Notes under the pieces: generated by a model
Databases searched by the model: none
The model's input: the letters and a program-made list of their open reading frames with translations, nothing else
Told to the model about the DNA's origin: nothing
Part shown: positions 1 to 10,092 of the stretch, in pieces
Layout: each line of letters begins with the position of its first letter
How positions within the stretch are numbered: the stretch's first letter is position 1
From: Guillardia theta CCMP2712
Taxonomy: Eukaryota > Cryptophyceae > Pyrenomonadales > Geminigeraceae
DNA: 64,000 nt
Assembly (NCBI RefSeq): GCF_000315625.1
Contig: NW_005434656.1
Span: 355,741-419,740, forward strand
Direction of reading: 5' to 3'
Translations under genes and position numbers: made by a program

Positions 1-17
1 AAGCAAGAATCGAGCAA

Positions 18-2719
18 GAGGGTTTGACGATTCTCGTAGATCACCCTTGTCAACGCTGTACATGATGAGACCCCGTGAACGCCCTCTCCTCACGGACAAA
101 GTCATCGCAGCTACTCGCCAGTGCGACGTCTGTTCCTATACGTGTTTCATATCTTTACAACCTCTGTTATTCTATGTGTTTCATATCTTTACAATCTCCC
201 TAGTTTGCCTGTGACGTCTGTCGGCCGTTACTCATACCGCATCCACTTGGTCTCTCACGCAGCCGCTGTCTCTCTCGTCGCGCTCCTCTCAGTCGACCTC
301 CTCCCTCGTCCCTTCAGCCGTCGCTCGTCACGTCCAGCTTGCTCCTCCCCGTCCTCTGCCTCGCGGCTGATCGCTCGGCGATCAGCGATGGGAGGGGGTC
401 GAGCCGGCGCTTCTGCGTCTGCTCATGGCAGCGAGCGGTCAGGGTCTCCTCGCGCGCGCAGCCTGTCGACCTCTTGGGGCAGCGGCTGCATCGGCATCGG
501 TACCGAGGCTCTCTCGAAGACGATCCGGTAGGCGGGATACGCGCTGGCGCTGTGCTGGAGGAGGCGTGAGGGGGTGGAGGGGCTGCCGGGAGGGGGGAGG
601 GATGGGAGGTACCGGGATGACGAAGATGGAGGGGTCGTGGAGGGTATCGACCATGCTGTGAAAGTGCTGCCCGGGGCTGCCTGCTCGCGTGACACGTGAG
701 AAAGAAGCCAAGACGGGTACAGGAGGTGCACAACCAGGAGGAGGAGGAGGCAGGGGCAGGGGTAGAGGAAGGGGCAGGGGTACAAGGCAGGAATACGGGC
801 AGGGGCCGGGCGCAAGGCTGCCGTACCGGTCGGGTCGACCGGGGGCACAGCACACCAGGAGTGTCCTTGCGCGTATCGTCCCAGCACAACCTGCCACCAG
901 CCGCATCGCTCAGCCCCCCGTCCGCGAGACGTCAGAGGGCTTGACGCACGCGCGCTAGCAGCATGGAGCAGGGCTGATTGGCTCTCGTGTAGCCGCAGTA
1001 GGACAGCGAGTACCTGCGATGGCACGAGCCTCTCACTCCCTCGGTGTTCGCGTCTCGGACTCGGTCGCCTCCTCTTGCTCACCTCGCGTCTCTCGCAAAG
1101 TAGGAGCCTGCCCCGTACACCCTCCCGTTGCTTGAGCCTGCTCGCGGGGCGTGAGAGGACGCATGGCTGCTCGCTGCCGGTGTGCCTGAGAGGGTGACCA
1201 TGAAGCCCTCGCTCATGATGGCGGACTCAGCGTCCTTGTTCTCCCTGCAGCCCCTCGGGCGTCACGCAGCTCGTCTTGTCGGCCCCTCCTCGCCCTCACC
1301 TGGTCCCGTCTCGAGGCTGTACCCCGTGAAAGCCCCAGCGCTCCATGGAGGCGGCACTCCACGCCAGCCCTCGTCTCTCCACGTCGCTGCGCATGCGATC
1401 TCTCTGATGCGCCTGGTCAGTGCCGTCGCCGACAGCTCGCGGGCCCACCTGCGCTTGGTAGAGGCGGCGGAGACCGGAGTTGCGCACGCGGCTGATGCTG
1501 GCGATCCTGAATCTGCGACACGTCGTCGCTGTCAGTCGCTGGTCCGCCCTCGGCGGGCCCTGAGGCCGGGCGTACAGGTACTGGGAGACAGTGGCGTGGA
1601 AGAGGTCGGACACCATCTGGTATTCCTCGCTCTCCCCCGCGAGCTCCTCCGTCAGCTGCTCCTCGTCGCTGAGCTGCGTCAGCCGCGCTGCGGAGAGACG
1701 AGACGGGAGCCTACCTGTCCGACTTCCACAGCCTTCGCGGGTCCCCACAAGCACCCAAGCCCAGCAGAGTCACTCGCGTGCCTTACAGGCCTCTCGCGCT
1801 CTCGCGGCGTCTCTTCCTCCTCGCTCACCAGGGATGTCCGGTCACCGGCGTCTCGCCATCGTACTCAACCTCGTGAGCCCGGCCGTCGAAGGTCTGCAGG
1901 GTGCCGGAGAGAGGCATGTCCTTGGCAAAGCTGCCTTGGAAGATACGGCAGACGTGCTCGCTCTCGTCCAGACACTCGTACACTCCCTGCCAACGTCCCC
2001 ACTCGTCACGCGTCCTCGAGCCCCTTCCTCCTTGCCTCCTCCCGTCACCTCGCCGTCCATCATGTCTTCCCTCCAGCTCCCGCTGTACTGCCAGCTTCGC
2101 GCTCTGTAGAGTCCTTGACCTGAGCGACGCTCGTCACGGCTGGGCGTCGCGGCCTGACGGGGAGCGGCTCCCTCACCATGGCGCTGATCGTGGACGTAGT
2201 CGCCCTCGTAGGAGGAGCCGTCGGGCCAGCGGTAGGTTCCGTGACCATGCCGCTGGCTGCCGCTGATCCCTCCTGCCGCGTCTCTCCGTCAGGTCGCGCT
2301 GCCAGCACGTGCTCACGGGGGTCACCGTGATAGCTCGACCCGTCCGGCCATATCGCTGTCCCTACGCCTTCCATCACCCCGTCGGTGAACCGTCCCGTCA
2401 TCCTGCGGGGAGGTCAGCCTTGGCCTTGGAGGCAGCCTCGCCGTGTCGCTCGCTTGCTCGACGACTCACGTCAGTCCCGACGGGAAGTACATGCTCCCCT
2501 CTCCTGTGAAGGGTCGCTCCCCTTGCTCCCCCTCCCAGCATCTCCCGTCTGGCCAGATTTGCCTGCGCAGGCGGCATGAGGCATGGGGCATGAGGGGAGG
2601 AGGATGGCGTGCCTGACGCGAGCGTGGGGGAGCTTCTCGGAGAAGACGAAGGAAGGAGAGAGGAGGAGCTCGAGGTTGTCAACGTTGACTGCTGTCGTAT
2701 CCACAACCAACATTCGCTG
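18..2719 (+). repeat. Left arm of a large inverted repeat
   Basis: This arm is the reverse complement of 3112-5843. Matching positions sum to 5831 near the centre and 5826 further out; the change is caused by a 5-bp insertion in this arm near 1685. At the outermost edge the sum rises to about 5860 because the right arm carries an extra tandem unit. Similarity stops abruptly at about 18 and at 2719. The arm carries one complete MORN-PARP gene body on the minus strand plus about 400 bp of 3' flank. I see only scattered substitutions, so the duplication is recent, or homogenised by gene conversion, or an assembly artefact. Confidence 0.95.
423..2562 (-). CDS. MORN-repeat PARP-like ADP-ribosyltransferase, copy A
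   Basis: Inverted duplicate of the gene at 3269-5403, where the domains are described. It reads leftward from the centre of the palindrome and ends with the stop at 423-425. MORN units (WPDGSSYHG, YRWPDGSSYEG) are followed by a linker and a PARP catalytic domain (FHGV, GAGSYFARDARYS, AYPAYRIVF). Most splice sites match the other copy. It keeps a good GTGAGC donor at about 2317-2322 that the other copy has lost. It also has an extra 5 bp (CGCGG, about 1684-1688) directly after an acceptor, before the exon encoding LTQLSDEEQL. Using that acceptor would shift the frame. A second in-frame acceptor nine bases further on (before LSDEEQ) would rescue it at the cost of three residues. The first coding exon is unresolved and may lie in the spacer. 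Confidence 0.8.
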
Positions 2720-3111
2720 CCACAGGTGACGGCAAAGTTCCTTATGGAGGGGTTTCCGATCATATCAGTACCGGTGGTTTGAGAGTGATCATGACGGGTA
2801 GCACGATCTGTTTGTGGGATGCTCCCATCAGTTCACCACCCCCTGTTACACACTCGATTTAACCGGTACTTGCCCCTCACCCGCAAAAGCCTTCATAAAT
2901 GCCCCTACCCGATTTCATGCCACATCGAAACCAAAGGTGAACCCCCACTACCTCCTCCCCTCCCCCTCCCCCTCCCCCTCCCCCTTTCCCCTGCATCTCT
3001 TCCTCATCTTGTGAGCGACCTGCCTCTTCCCCTTCCCTTCTCAGATCTCGTTGTTCCATAGCAACTTCTCCCCGTCATGAACCCGCTGACTTTCATGATG
3101 AGAGTGTACGT
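2720..3111. other. Palindrome spacer, possible shared 5' region
   Basis: 392 bp of unique sequence separating the two arms, holding C-rich tracts such as repeated CTCCCC at about 2952-2990. Both MORN-PARP copies point away from it, so it probably holds their 5' regions and perhaps a two-way promoter. Each arm edge abuts a different candidate first exon: MNPLTFMMRVY on the plus strand at about 3077, and MIGNPSIRNFAV on the minus strand from 2763. Neither joins the next exon in phase without assumptions. Confidence 0.5.
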
Positions 3112-3268
3112 CAGCGAATGTTGGTTGTGGATACGACAGCAGTCAACGTTGACAACCTCGAGCTCCTCCTCTCTCCTTCCTTCGTCTTCTCCGAGAAGCT
3201 CCCCCACGCTCGCGTCAGGCACGCCATCCTCCTCCCCTCATGCCCCATGCCTCATGCCGCCTGCGCAG

Positions 3269-5403
3269 GCAAATCTGGCCAGACGGGAGATGCTGGGAGG
3301 GGGAGCAAGGGGAGCGACCCTTCACAGGAGAGGGGAGCATGTACTTCCCGTCGGGACTGACGTGAGTCGTCGAGCAAGCGAGCGACACGGCGAGGCTGCC
3401 TCCAAGGCCAAGGCTGACCTCCCCGCAGGATGACGGGACGGTTCACCGACGGGGTGATGGAAGGCGTAGGGACGGCGATATGGCCGGACGGGTCGAGCTA
3501 TCACGGTGACCCCCATGAGCATGTGCTGGCAGCGCGACCTGACGGAGAGACGCGGCAGGAGGGATCAGCGGCAGCCAGCGGCATGGTCACGGAACCTACC
3601 GCTGGCCCGACGGCTCCTCCTACGAGGGCGACTACGTCCACGATCAGCGCCATGGTGAGGGAGCCGCTCCCCGTCAGGCCGCGACCCCCAGCCGTGACGA
3701 GCGTCGCTCAGGTCAAGGACTCTACAGAGCGCGAAGCTGGCAGTACAGCGGGAGCTGGAGGGAAGACATGATGGACGGCGAGGTGACGGGAGGAGGAAAG
3801 GAGGAAGGGGCTCGAGGACGCGTGACGAGTGGGGGTGTTGGCAGGGAGTGTACGAGTGTCTGGACGAGAGCGAGCACGTCTGCCGTATCTTCCAAGGCAG
3901 CTTTGCCAAGGACATGCCTCTCTCCGGCACCCTGCAGACCTCCGACGGCCGGGCTCTCGAGGTTGAGTACGATGGCGAGACGCCGGTGACCGGACATCCC
4001 TGGTGAGCGAGGAGGAAGAGACGCCGCGAGAGTGCGAGAGGCCTGTAAGGCACGCGAGTGACTCTGCTGGGCTTGGGTGCTTGTGGGGACCCGCGAAGGC
4101 TGTGGAAGTCGGACAGGTAGGCTCCCGTCTCGTCTCTCCGCAGCTGACGCAGCTCAGCGACGAGGAGCAGCTGACGGAGGAGCTCGCGGGGGAGAGCGAG
4201 GAATACCAGATGGTGTCCGACCTCTTCCACGCCACTGTCTCCCAGTACCTGTACGCCCGGCCTCAGGGCCCGCCGAGGGCGGACCAGCGACTGACAGCGA
4301 CGACGTGTCGCAGATTCAGGATCGCCAGCATCAGCCGCGTGCGCAACTCCGGTCTCCGCCGCCTCTACCAAGCGCAGGTGGGCCCGCGAGCTGTCGGCGA
4401 CGGCTCTGACCAGGCGCATCAGAGAGATCGCATGCGCAGCGACGTGGAGAGACGAGGGCTGGCGTGGAGTGCCGCCTCCATGGAGCGCTGGGGCTTTCAC
4501 GGGGTACAGCCTCGAGACGGGACCAGGTGAGGGCGAGGAGGGGCCGACAAGACGAGCTGCGTGACGCCCGAGGGGCTGCAGGGAGAACAAGGACGCTGAG
4601 TCCGCCATCATGAGCGAGGGCTTCATGGTCACCCTCTCAGGCACACCGGCAGCGAGCAGCCATACGTCCTCTCACGCCCCGCGAGCAGGCTCAAGCAACG
4701 GGAGGGTGTACGGGGCAGGCTCCTACTTTGCGAGAGACGCGAGGTGAGCAAGAGGAGGCGACTGAGTCCGAGACGCGAACACCGAGGGAGTGAGAGGCTC
4801 GTGCCATCGCAGGTACTCGCTGTCCTACTGCGGCTACACGAGAGCCAATCAGCCCTGCTCCATGCTGCTAGCGCGCGTGCGTCAAGCCCTCTGACGTCTC
4901 GCGGACGGGGGGCTGAGCGATGCGGCTGGTGGCAGGTTGTGCTGGGACGATACGCGCAAGGACACTCCTGGTGTGCTGTGCCCCCGGTCGACCCGACCGG
5001 TACGGCAGCCTTGCGCCAGGCCCCTGCCCGTATTCCTGCCTTGTACCCCTGCCCCTTCCTCTACCCCTGCCCCTGCCTCCTCCTCCTCCTGGTTGTGCAC
5101 CTCCTGTACCCGTCTTGGCTTCTTTCTCACGTGTCACGCGAGCAGGCAGCCCCGGGCAGCACTTTCACAGCATGGTCGATACCCTCCACGACCCCTCCAT
5201 CTTCGTCATCCCGGTACCTCCCCTCCCTCCCCCCTCCCGGCAGCCCCTCCACCCCCTCACGCCTCCTCCAGCACAGCGCCAGCGCGTATCCCGCCTACCG
5301 GATCGTCTTCGAGAGAGCCTCGGTACCGATGCCGATGCAGCCGCTGCCCCGAGAGGTCGAGAGGCTGCGCGCGCGAGGAGACCCTGACCGCTCGCTGCCA
5401 TGA
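3269..5403 (+). CDS. MORN-repeat PARP-like ADP-ribosyltransferase, copy B
   Basis: About four MORN units come first: IWPDGRCWEGEQGERPFTGEG, then MTGRFTDGVMEGVG followed by IWPDGSSYHG, then QRHGHGTYRWPDGSSYEGDY, then QGLYRARSWQYSGSW. A linker (GVYECLDESEHV, LTQLSDEEQLTEEL) leads to a PARP catalytic domain. RWGFHGVQP supplies the NAD-binding His, GAGSYFARDARYSLSYCGY the Tyr, and AYPAYRIVFERA the last strand. The position of the PARP1 catalytic Glu is Ala (PAY where PARP1 has NEY), so mono-ADP-ribosylation or an inactive fold is more likely than polymer synthesis. About ten short introns join in phase, for example 5214-5271 (58 nt, phase 0). MORN repeats often bind membranes or act as scaffolds. 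A donor at about 3515 reads ATGAGC where copy A has GTGAGC; an in-frame GTGACC lies 10 bases upstream (3505). Stop TGA at 5401-5403. The exon before 3269 is not resolved. Confidence 0.85.
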
Positions 5404-5639
5404 GCAGACGCAGAAGCGCCGGCTCGACCCCCTCCCATCGCTGATCGCCGAGCGATCAGCCGCGAGGCAGAGGACGGGGAGGAGCAAGCTGGACGTGACG
5501 AGCGACGGCTGAAGGGACGAGGGAGGAGGTCGACTGAGAGGAGCGCGACGAGAGAGACAGCGGCTGCGTGAGAGACCAAGTGGATGCGGTATGAGTAACG
5601 GCCGACAGACGTCACGGGCAAACTAGGGAGATTGTAAAG

Positions 5640-5735
5640 ATATGAAACACATAGAATAACAGAGGTTATAAAGATATGAAACACGTATAGGAACAGAGGT
5701 TGTAAAGAAATGAAACACGTATAGGAACAGACGTC
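5640..5735 (+). repeat. Short tandem repeat, about 31 bp unit
   Basis: Units of the type AGGTTRTAAAGAWATGAAACAC followed by GTATAGGAACAG recur here about three times. The left arm (about 130-205, opposite strand) has one unit fewer. It sits in the 3' flank of the PARP copies and accounts for the coordinate shift at the outer edge of the palindrome. Confidence 0.75.
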
Positions 5736-6078
5736 GCACTGGCGAGCAGCTGCGATGACTTTGTCCGTGAGGAGAGGGCGTTCACGGGGTCTCATCATGT
5801 ACAGCGTTGACAAGGGTGATCTACGAGAATCGTCAAACCCTCTCGTCTGATGCTCGTTCCTTCACACATCTTTCCTTTCTGTGTCCTTTCTTCTCTCCCT
5901 TCCTCCTTGTCAGCCCTTTCATCCTCTTGTTCTAGCTTGCCTCTTTCCCGTTTTTTCGTCACCTCGTTGTTCCAGTCCTCTTCCTATCCATCTCAAAGCA
6001 CTAGTCCTCTGCCCCTCTTCTCTCTGCTCCTCCTCTCCTCTCCTCCCTACCTGATGGATCGAGCTCCTCCTTCGTTCA

Positions 6079-9000
6079 TCATTGCAGAGCACCTCTACTA
6101 CAACCACGCTGGAGCTCGGCCGTCTCTGAGCAAGAGGACATCAGGGCCAGCAGACGGTAGACATCAACACGAACCTCTCGGAGGTTTTCTGACGAGTTTT
6201 CTTCCACACCGACTTTTCTCCTGCTTGAGAACCAGGAGATTCCTTTCTTGGCTTCCTTCTCGTTCTCGCCGCCTTCCTTCTTCGTCTTTCCCTCCTTGTC
6301 ATTCTTCTTCTTGTCCTCCTCCTCGTCGTCCTCCACCTGAAGGTCCTGCACCTGATCTGTGACCGCCTGTTCTTGTGATAGCTTGCTCAACAAGCCCTGC
6401 AAGAGATGTCGCCTCAGTCGAGGGACAGGATCGACTTTAGACTCACTGTGATAAGTTTCATGGCAGAGGCCACTTGCCCGACGAGACTGGAGATGAGCAT
6501 CGGGACGAGAGAGAGGAGCGAGAGGGCGAGGAACGACTTGTCAAGGGAAGGTTGAGATAGAAGTCCTTGTGTGTAGGAGCAGATCACGGCTGCGATTCCC
6601 AATCTTGCCATGCTCGCCTTCAGGGACACGCGCGTCAGTGACAGGGAGAGAGCAATAGGGGAGATGAAGCAAAGAGAGAGGGAGAGAAGGAGAGAGGGCG
6701 AGGAGAGAGGGAGGGAAGAGAGGGAGGGGATGGATTGATGGAGTGAGTGAGTGAGTGAGTGAGTGAGTGAGTGAGTGAGTGAGTGAGTGAGTGAGTGAGT
6801 GAGTGAGTGAGTGAGTGAGTGAGTGAGTGAGTGAGTGAGTGAGTGAGTGAGTGAGTGAGTGAGTGAGTGAGTGAGGGAGGGAGGGAGAACGAGAGAGAGG
6901 GAGGGAGGGAGGGACTTGAGAGGGAGGGACGGAGGAGTTCAGGAGCGGAACCTCGAGCTGCTTGATGAACTCGAACCAGTCGTCTTGAGGATGGAGCAGG
7001 AGGATGATCAACAGCTCGATGGTGTAGACGGTGATACACAGGGCTGAGTTGAGATGCCCGTTGGAGGCGAAGCCAATGATGAGGCCGATGATCAGCTTGG
7101 TCCCGATGCCGAACAAGCCGAACCACCAGGCTCGGCCATGGTTGCCCTCTATGAGGACCCCGTACCTGTCCATGAACCTCTCGTGCAGTATGCTCCTCTC
7201 CTCCCTCACTTCCGCCACCTTCCACGACCCTCGCATCCTCAGCTGGTTCAGGGAGCTCGTGAAGCTCTGACCCTTGCCCAGCACGCCCTTGCCCTCCGGG
7301 TTCCTCAAGGTGACGAGGAAGGTCTGGAGGTTCTCGCGGAAGGAGACGTCCTTCCATGCTACCGTCTGCTTCTTCACTCCCTCGAACGAGATGAACACAA
7401 AGAAGGCAAAGGCGCCGAGGAGGAAGAGGAAGAGGAAGCTGCCTGCTATCTGATACTCGGCGCACCTGCTCGCCATGGCGCTGGAGGCAGCGAGTGAGAG
7501 ACCCTGGAACTGGGCGACGAAGACAGTGAGCTCCCACTTAGGGAAGGGGATGGGAGTTTCTTTCATGTCCTTCCCGTCCAGCCTCTTCTTGTACTTGATC
7601 GCCTCCACGACGAGCGACCGGACAGCCACGACGACCAAGGAGACCAGGAAACACATGAGGACTGTGGAGAAGAATTCGTAGGGCGAGTTGTGTGCTACCA
7701 GGCAGTCGGCAGCACCTCGTCGGGCTGGGAGGGAGGAGTTGTGCGAGTAGAAGGCGAAGAGCTTGAAGTTGGACCAGGACAAGCCGTCTGAAAGCGCCTT
7801 CACCCCATCCGACTGATCCCTTCCTCCGATCCCACCGGCCAGCGCGACGAACTGAGTCTGGAAGATGAGGCTCATGACTGCCGCGCCCGACGCTCCTCCC
7901 CCGCCGGTGCCTGCGGAGCCGGAGGAGGCCATGGAGGAGGAGACGGCGCCTCCTACACTCGCCCCAACACTGTTGGCAACTGCCGTGGCCACGATGACGG
8001 CGACCGCAGCAGTGACAACCTTGCTGGCTGTCTGCATGCTCTGCTTGATATCCTTGAGAACAACCTGTTCGGACAGACACTGCATCTTGTCCTCCAGTGA
8101 GGATTTGGTGTAGCCATCCATGCACTCGCACATCGCGATGGAGCTGCTGAGAGCTGGAGAGCTGGAGAAGGCAGGGCATCGAGTGCAGAGAGAGTCAGTG
8201 ACGTTAACGAAGGCGTCAGAGACGGAGCCAGCAGGGCAGGAGGAGCATACGAACTGTTCTACCTCCATCTTCTTGCTCGTCAGGTTCCTTAGGATACCCT
8301 CAGTGTCCGAGTAAGAGCCCTCACCGCAGGAGACGCAGGATGGGCACTTTGGGAGGAGGGACCGCCGGTCCTGAAGGCTCCCAGTCAATACTTCCCCCTC
8401 CTTGAGAGGGGGCTCGCACTGGAGGGGGTTGCTGGTCATGGAGACGTAGTGCATCTTGAGGTCTTTTAGGGTGGATCCGTCCATGCAGGTGAGACTGTTC
8501 TGGTCGAGGTAGAGGTACTTGAGGTTGGTCATGTTCTTGAAGAGAGCCGGGGGGACCATGGAGATGGAGTTGTGCTGCAGGGACATCATGAGCACGTTGT
8601 AGAGCTTGTCGAAGCACCCCTCGCCGAAGGATGCGATCTTGTTGTCCATGAGCTCGACGATTTGCAAGGAGCTGGCGGTGTCGAACAATCCCTTCTGCAA
8701 GGAGGCTATCCTGTTGCTGGACGCCCGGAACGTGAGGAGCTGCTTGGTACCGGCGAACAGGCCGTCAGGGAGCGAAGGCAGGCTGTTGTTGTAGAGGCTG
8801 AGGTACTGGAGGCTCGTCATAGAGGAGAAGACTCGTGGGTCGATCTCCACCATCCCATTCCCATCGAGTGTGAGCGTGTAGATCCAGGAAGGGAAGGACA
8901 TCCCGTCGTAGCTGAGCCGAGTGATGCGGTTCTTGTCTAGAACCAGTGTCTGCACGTACTCCATGCTTGACAGGGCACTGTAGGGAACTGCCGCCAGCTC

Positions 9001-10092
9001 GTTGCCTGTGAGGTCAAGCCTCTCGACGTTGAAGCCCTTGAACACGTTAGCATCCAGGTTCTTGATCCCCTGTCTGGACAAGTCCAGGTAGGTGCAAGAT
9101 GCGCACTCTCCGTACTGCCTGAGAGTTCCCAGCTCGTCGAGGCTGAAGGAGCAGCACTGCAGCCGGATGATCTTGACCTGCGGGATACAGAGCGAGTTGC
9201 CGACCGTTGGCTTGTACGTCCCCTCGGAGCAGGCGGAGCAAGAGAGCGGCGAGACGCCACCATACCCGATGTTGCACTGGCACTTGTCCAGCGACATGCT
9301 GCCGTTGGGGGAAGTGGAGAAAGGCGGGCACGAGGGGCATGATGAGGTCACGTTACCGGCGATGTTGGAGAACATCCCACTGGGACATGCAGGGCAGCCG
9401 TAGAGCGTCGTTGAAGCTGCAGTAGCATTCTTGAAGTAGGTTCCTTCTCTGCACGACAAGCAGGACGGGCAGGTGGGATACTGCTGGGCCGAGTTGAACT
9501 GTAAGACATTCAGCGACACTGCAGGCACGCAGTTCATGGGGTTGCCGTTGAGGGAAACAAGGTTGAGTTTCAAGCTGTTCTCGAATGCAAGGCCGTCAAT
9601 GCAGGAAAACTTGTTGTTGTTGATGTAGATCTGAATGAGGGAGGACAAGGACTTGAAAGTCCTTGCTGACACGCTCGTCAACTGATTGTACTGGAGGCTC
9701 AAGACAGTCAGCTGCTTGAGCGAATCGAAGATCCCGTCAGGAAGGGCCGATATCTGGTTGCTGTCGAGGTAGAGGGCTTGCAGGCTGGTGAGGTCATCGA
9801 ACAAGCCGGCAGGAAGTGACGTGATCGAGTTGTAGTTGAGGTACAGGGTAAGCAGCGACGTCATCCCAGAGAACGCTAATCTATCAACAGATACGATGTT
9901 GTGCTCCGACAGACTGATCATAGTGCACTGCCCCGTAAGGTTTCCTTTCCTCGAGAGAGTTCCGTTGGAATCCAAAGTGAACGTGGCACAGCTCTGCTCG
10001 ATGACAGTCTGGGCGCAGCATGGAAAGGCGATAATGACAAGAAGGAAACACTTGAGTTGCGTGGCTGAGCTGTGTCTTTGATGAAGAAGCAT
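6079..10092 (-). CDS. LRR / GCC2-GCC3 cysteine-rich multipass receptor-like protein
   Basis: Predicted product of about 1,209 aa in three exons. Exon 1 runs 10092-6952, exon 2 6617-6447 and exon 3 6396-6079. The introns are 6951-6618 (334 nt) and 6446-6397 (50 nt); both are phase 0. I start at the ATG at 10092 because a signal peptide follows directly (KCFLLVIIAFPCCAQT). The ectodomain has two rounds of leucine-rich repeats, each followed by a cysteine-rich GCC2/GCC3-like module (CPSCLSCREGTYF, CPSCVSCGEGSYS). A Gly/Ala/Ser-rich hydrophobic stretch and about six membrane segments follow (VLMCFLVSLVVVAV, SFLFLFLLGAFAFFVF, KLIIGLIIGFA, ITVYTIELLIILLL and two in exon 2). The C-terminus is a charged cytoplasmic tail rich in D, E and K. 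The ligand is unknown; a surface sensor or adhesion receptor is an inference. Confidence 0.88.
6739..6872 (+). repeat. (GAGT)n microsatellite inside an intron
   Basis: About 33 tandem GAGT units, read as (ACTC)n on the coding strand of the LRR gene. They lie inside its first intron and extend the pyrimidine-rich character of that intron. The repeat stays open in the upstream frame (SLTH repeats), so a naive ORF runs through it. Confidence 0.97.

Larger units (their letters stand above)
3112..5843 (+). repeat. Right arm of a large inverted repeat
   Basis: Reverse complement of 18-2719 with a few substitutions, one 5-bp deletion relative to the left arm and one extra tandem unit near the outer edge (about 5670-5730). 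The inner edge is sharp at 3112 (CAGCGAATG) and the outer edge is at about 5843. The whole palindrome therefore lies inside the window. Confidence 0.95.

Noticed and set aside
314-1082. Overlapping ORFs of 150-220 codons on both strands of the palindrome arms
   Set aside because: They are GC-rich shadow frames of the MORN-PARP exons and introns. Only the frames carrying MORN and PARP motifs join across splice sites.
6739-6872. CRISPR-like array
   Set aside because: Pure 4-bp microsatellite without spacers.
6541-6950. Extension of the LRR protein through SLTH repeats
   Set aside because: It reads through a microsatellite intron. Splicing at 6951/6618 gives a clean phase-0 join to a membrane helix (QLE|ASMARLG).
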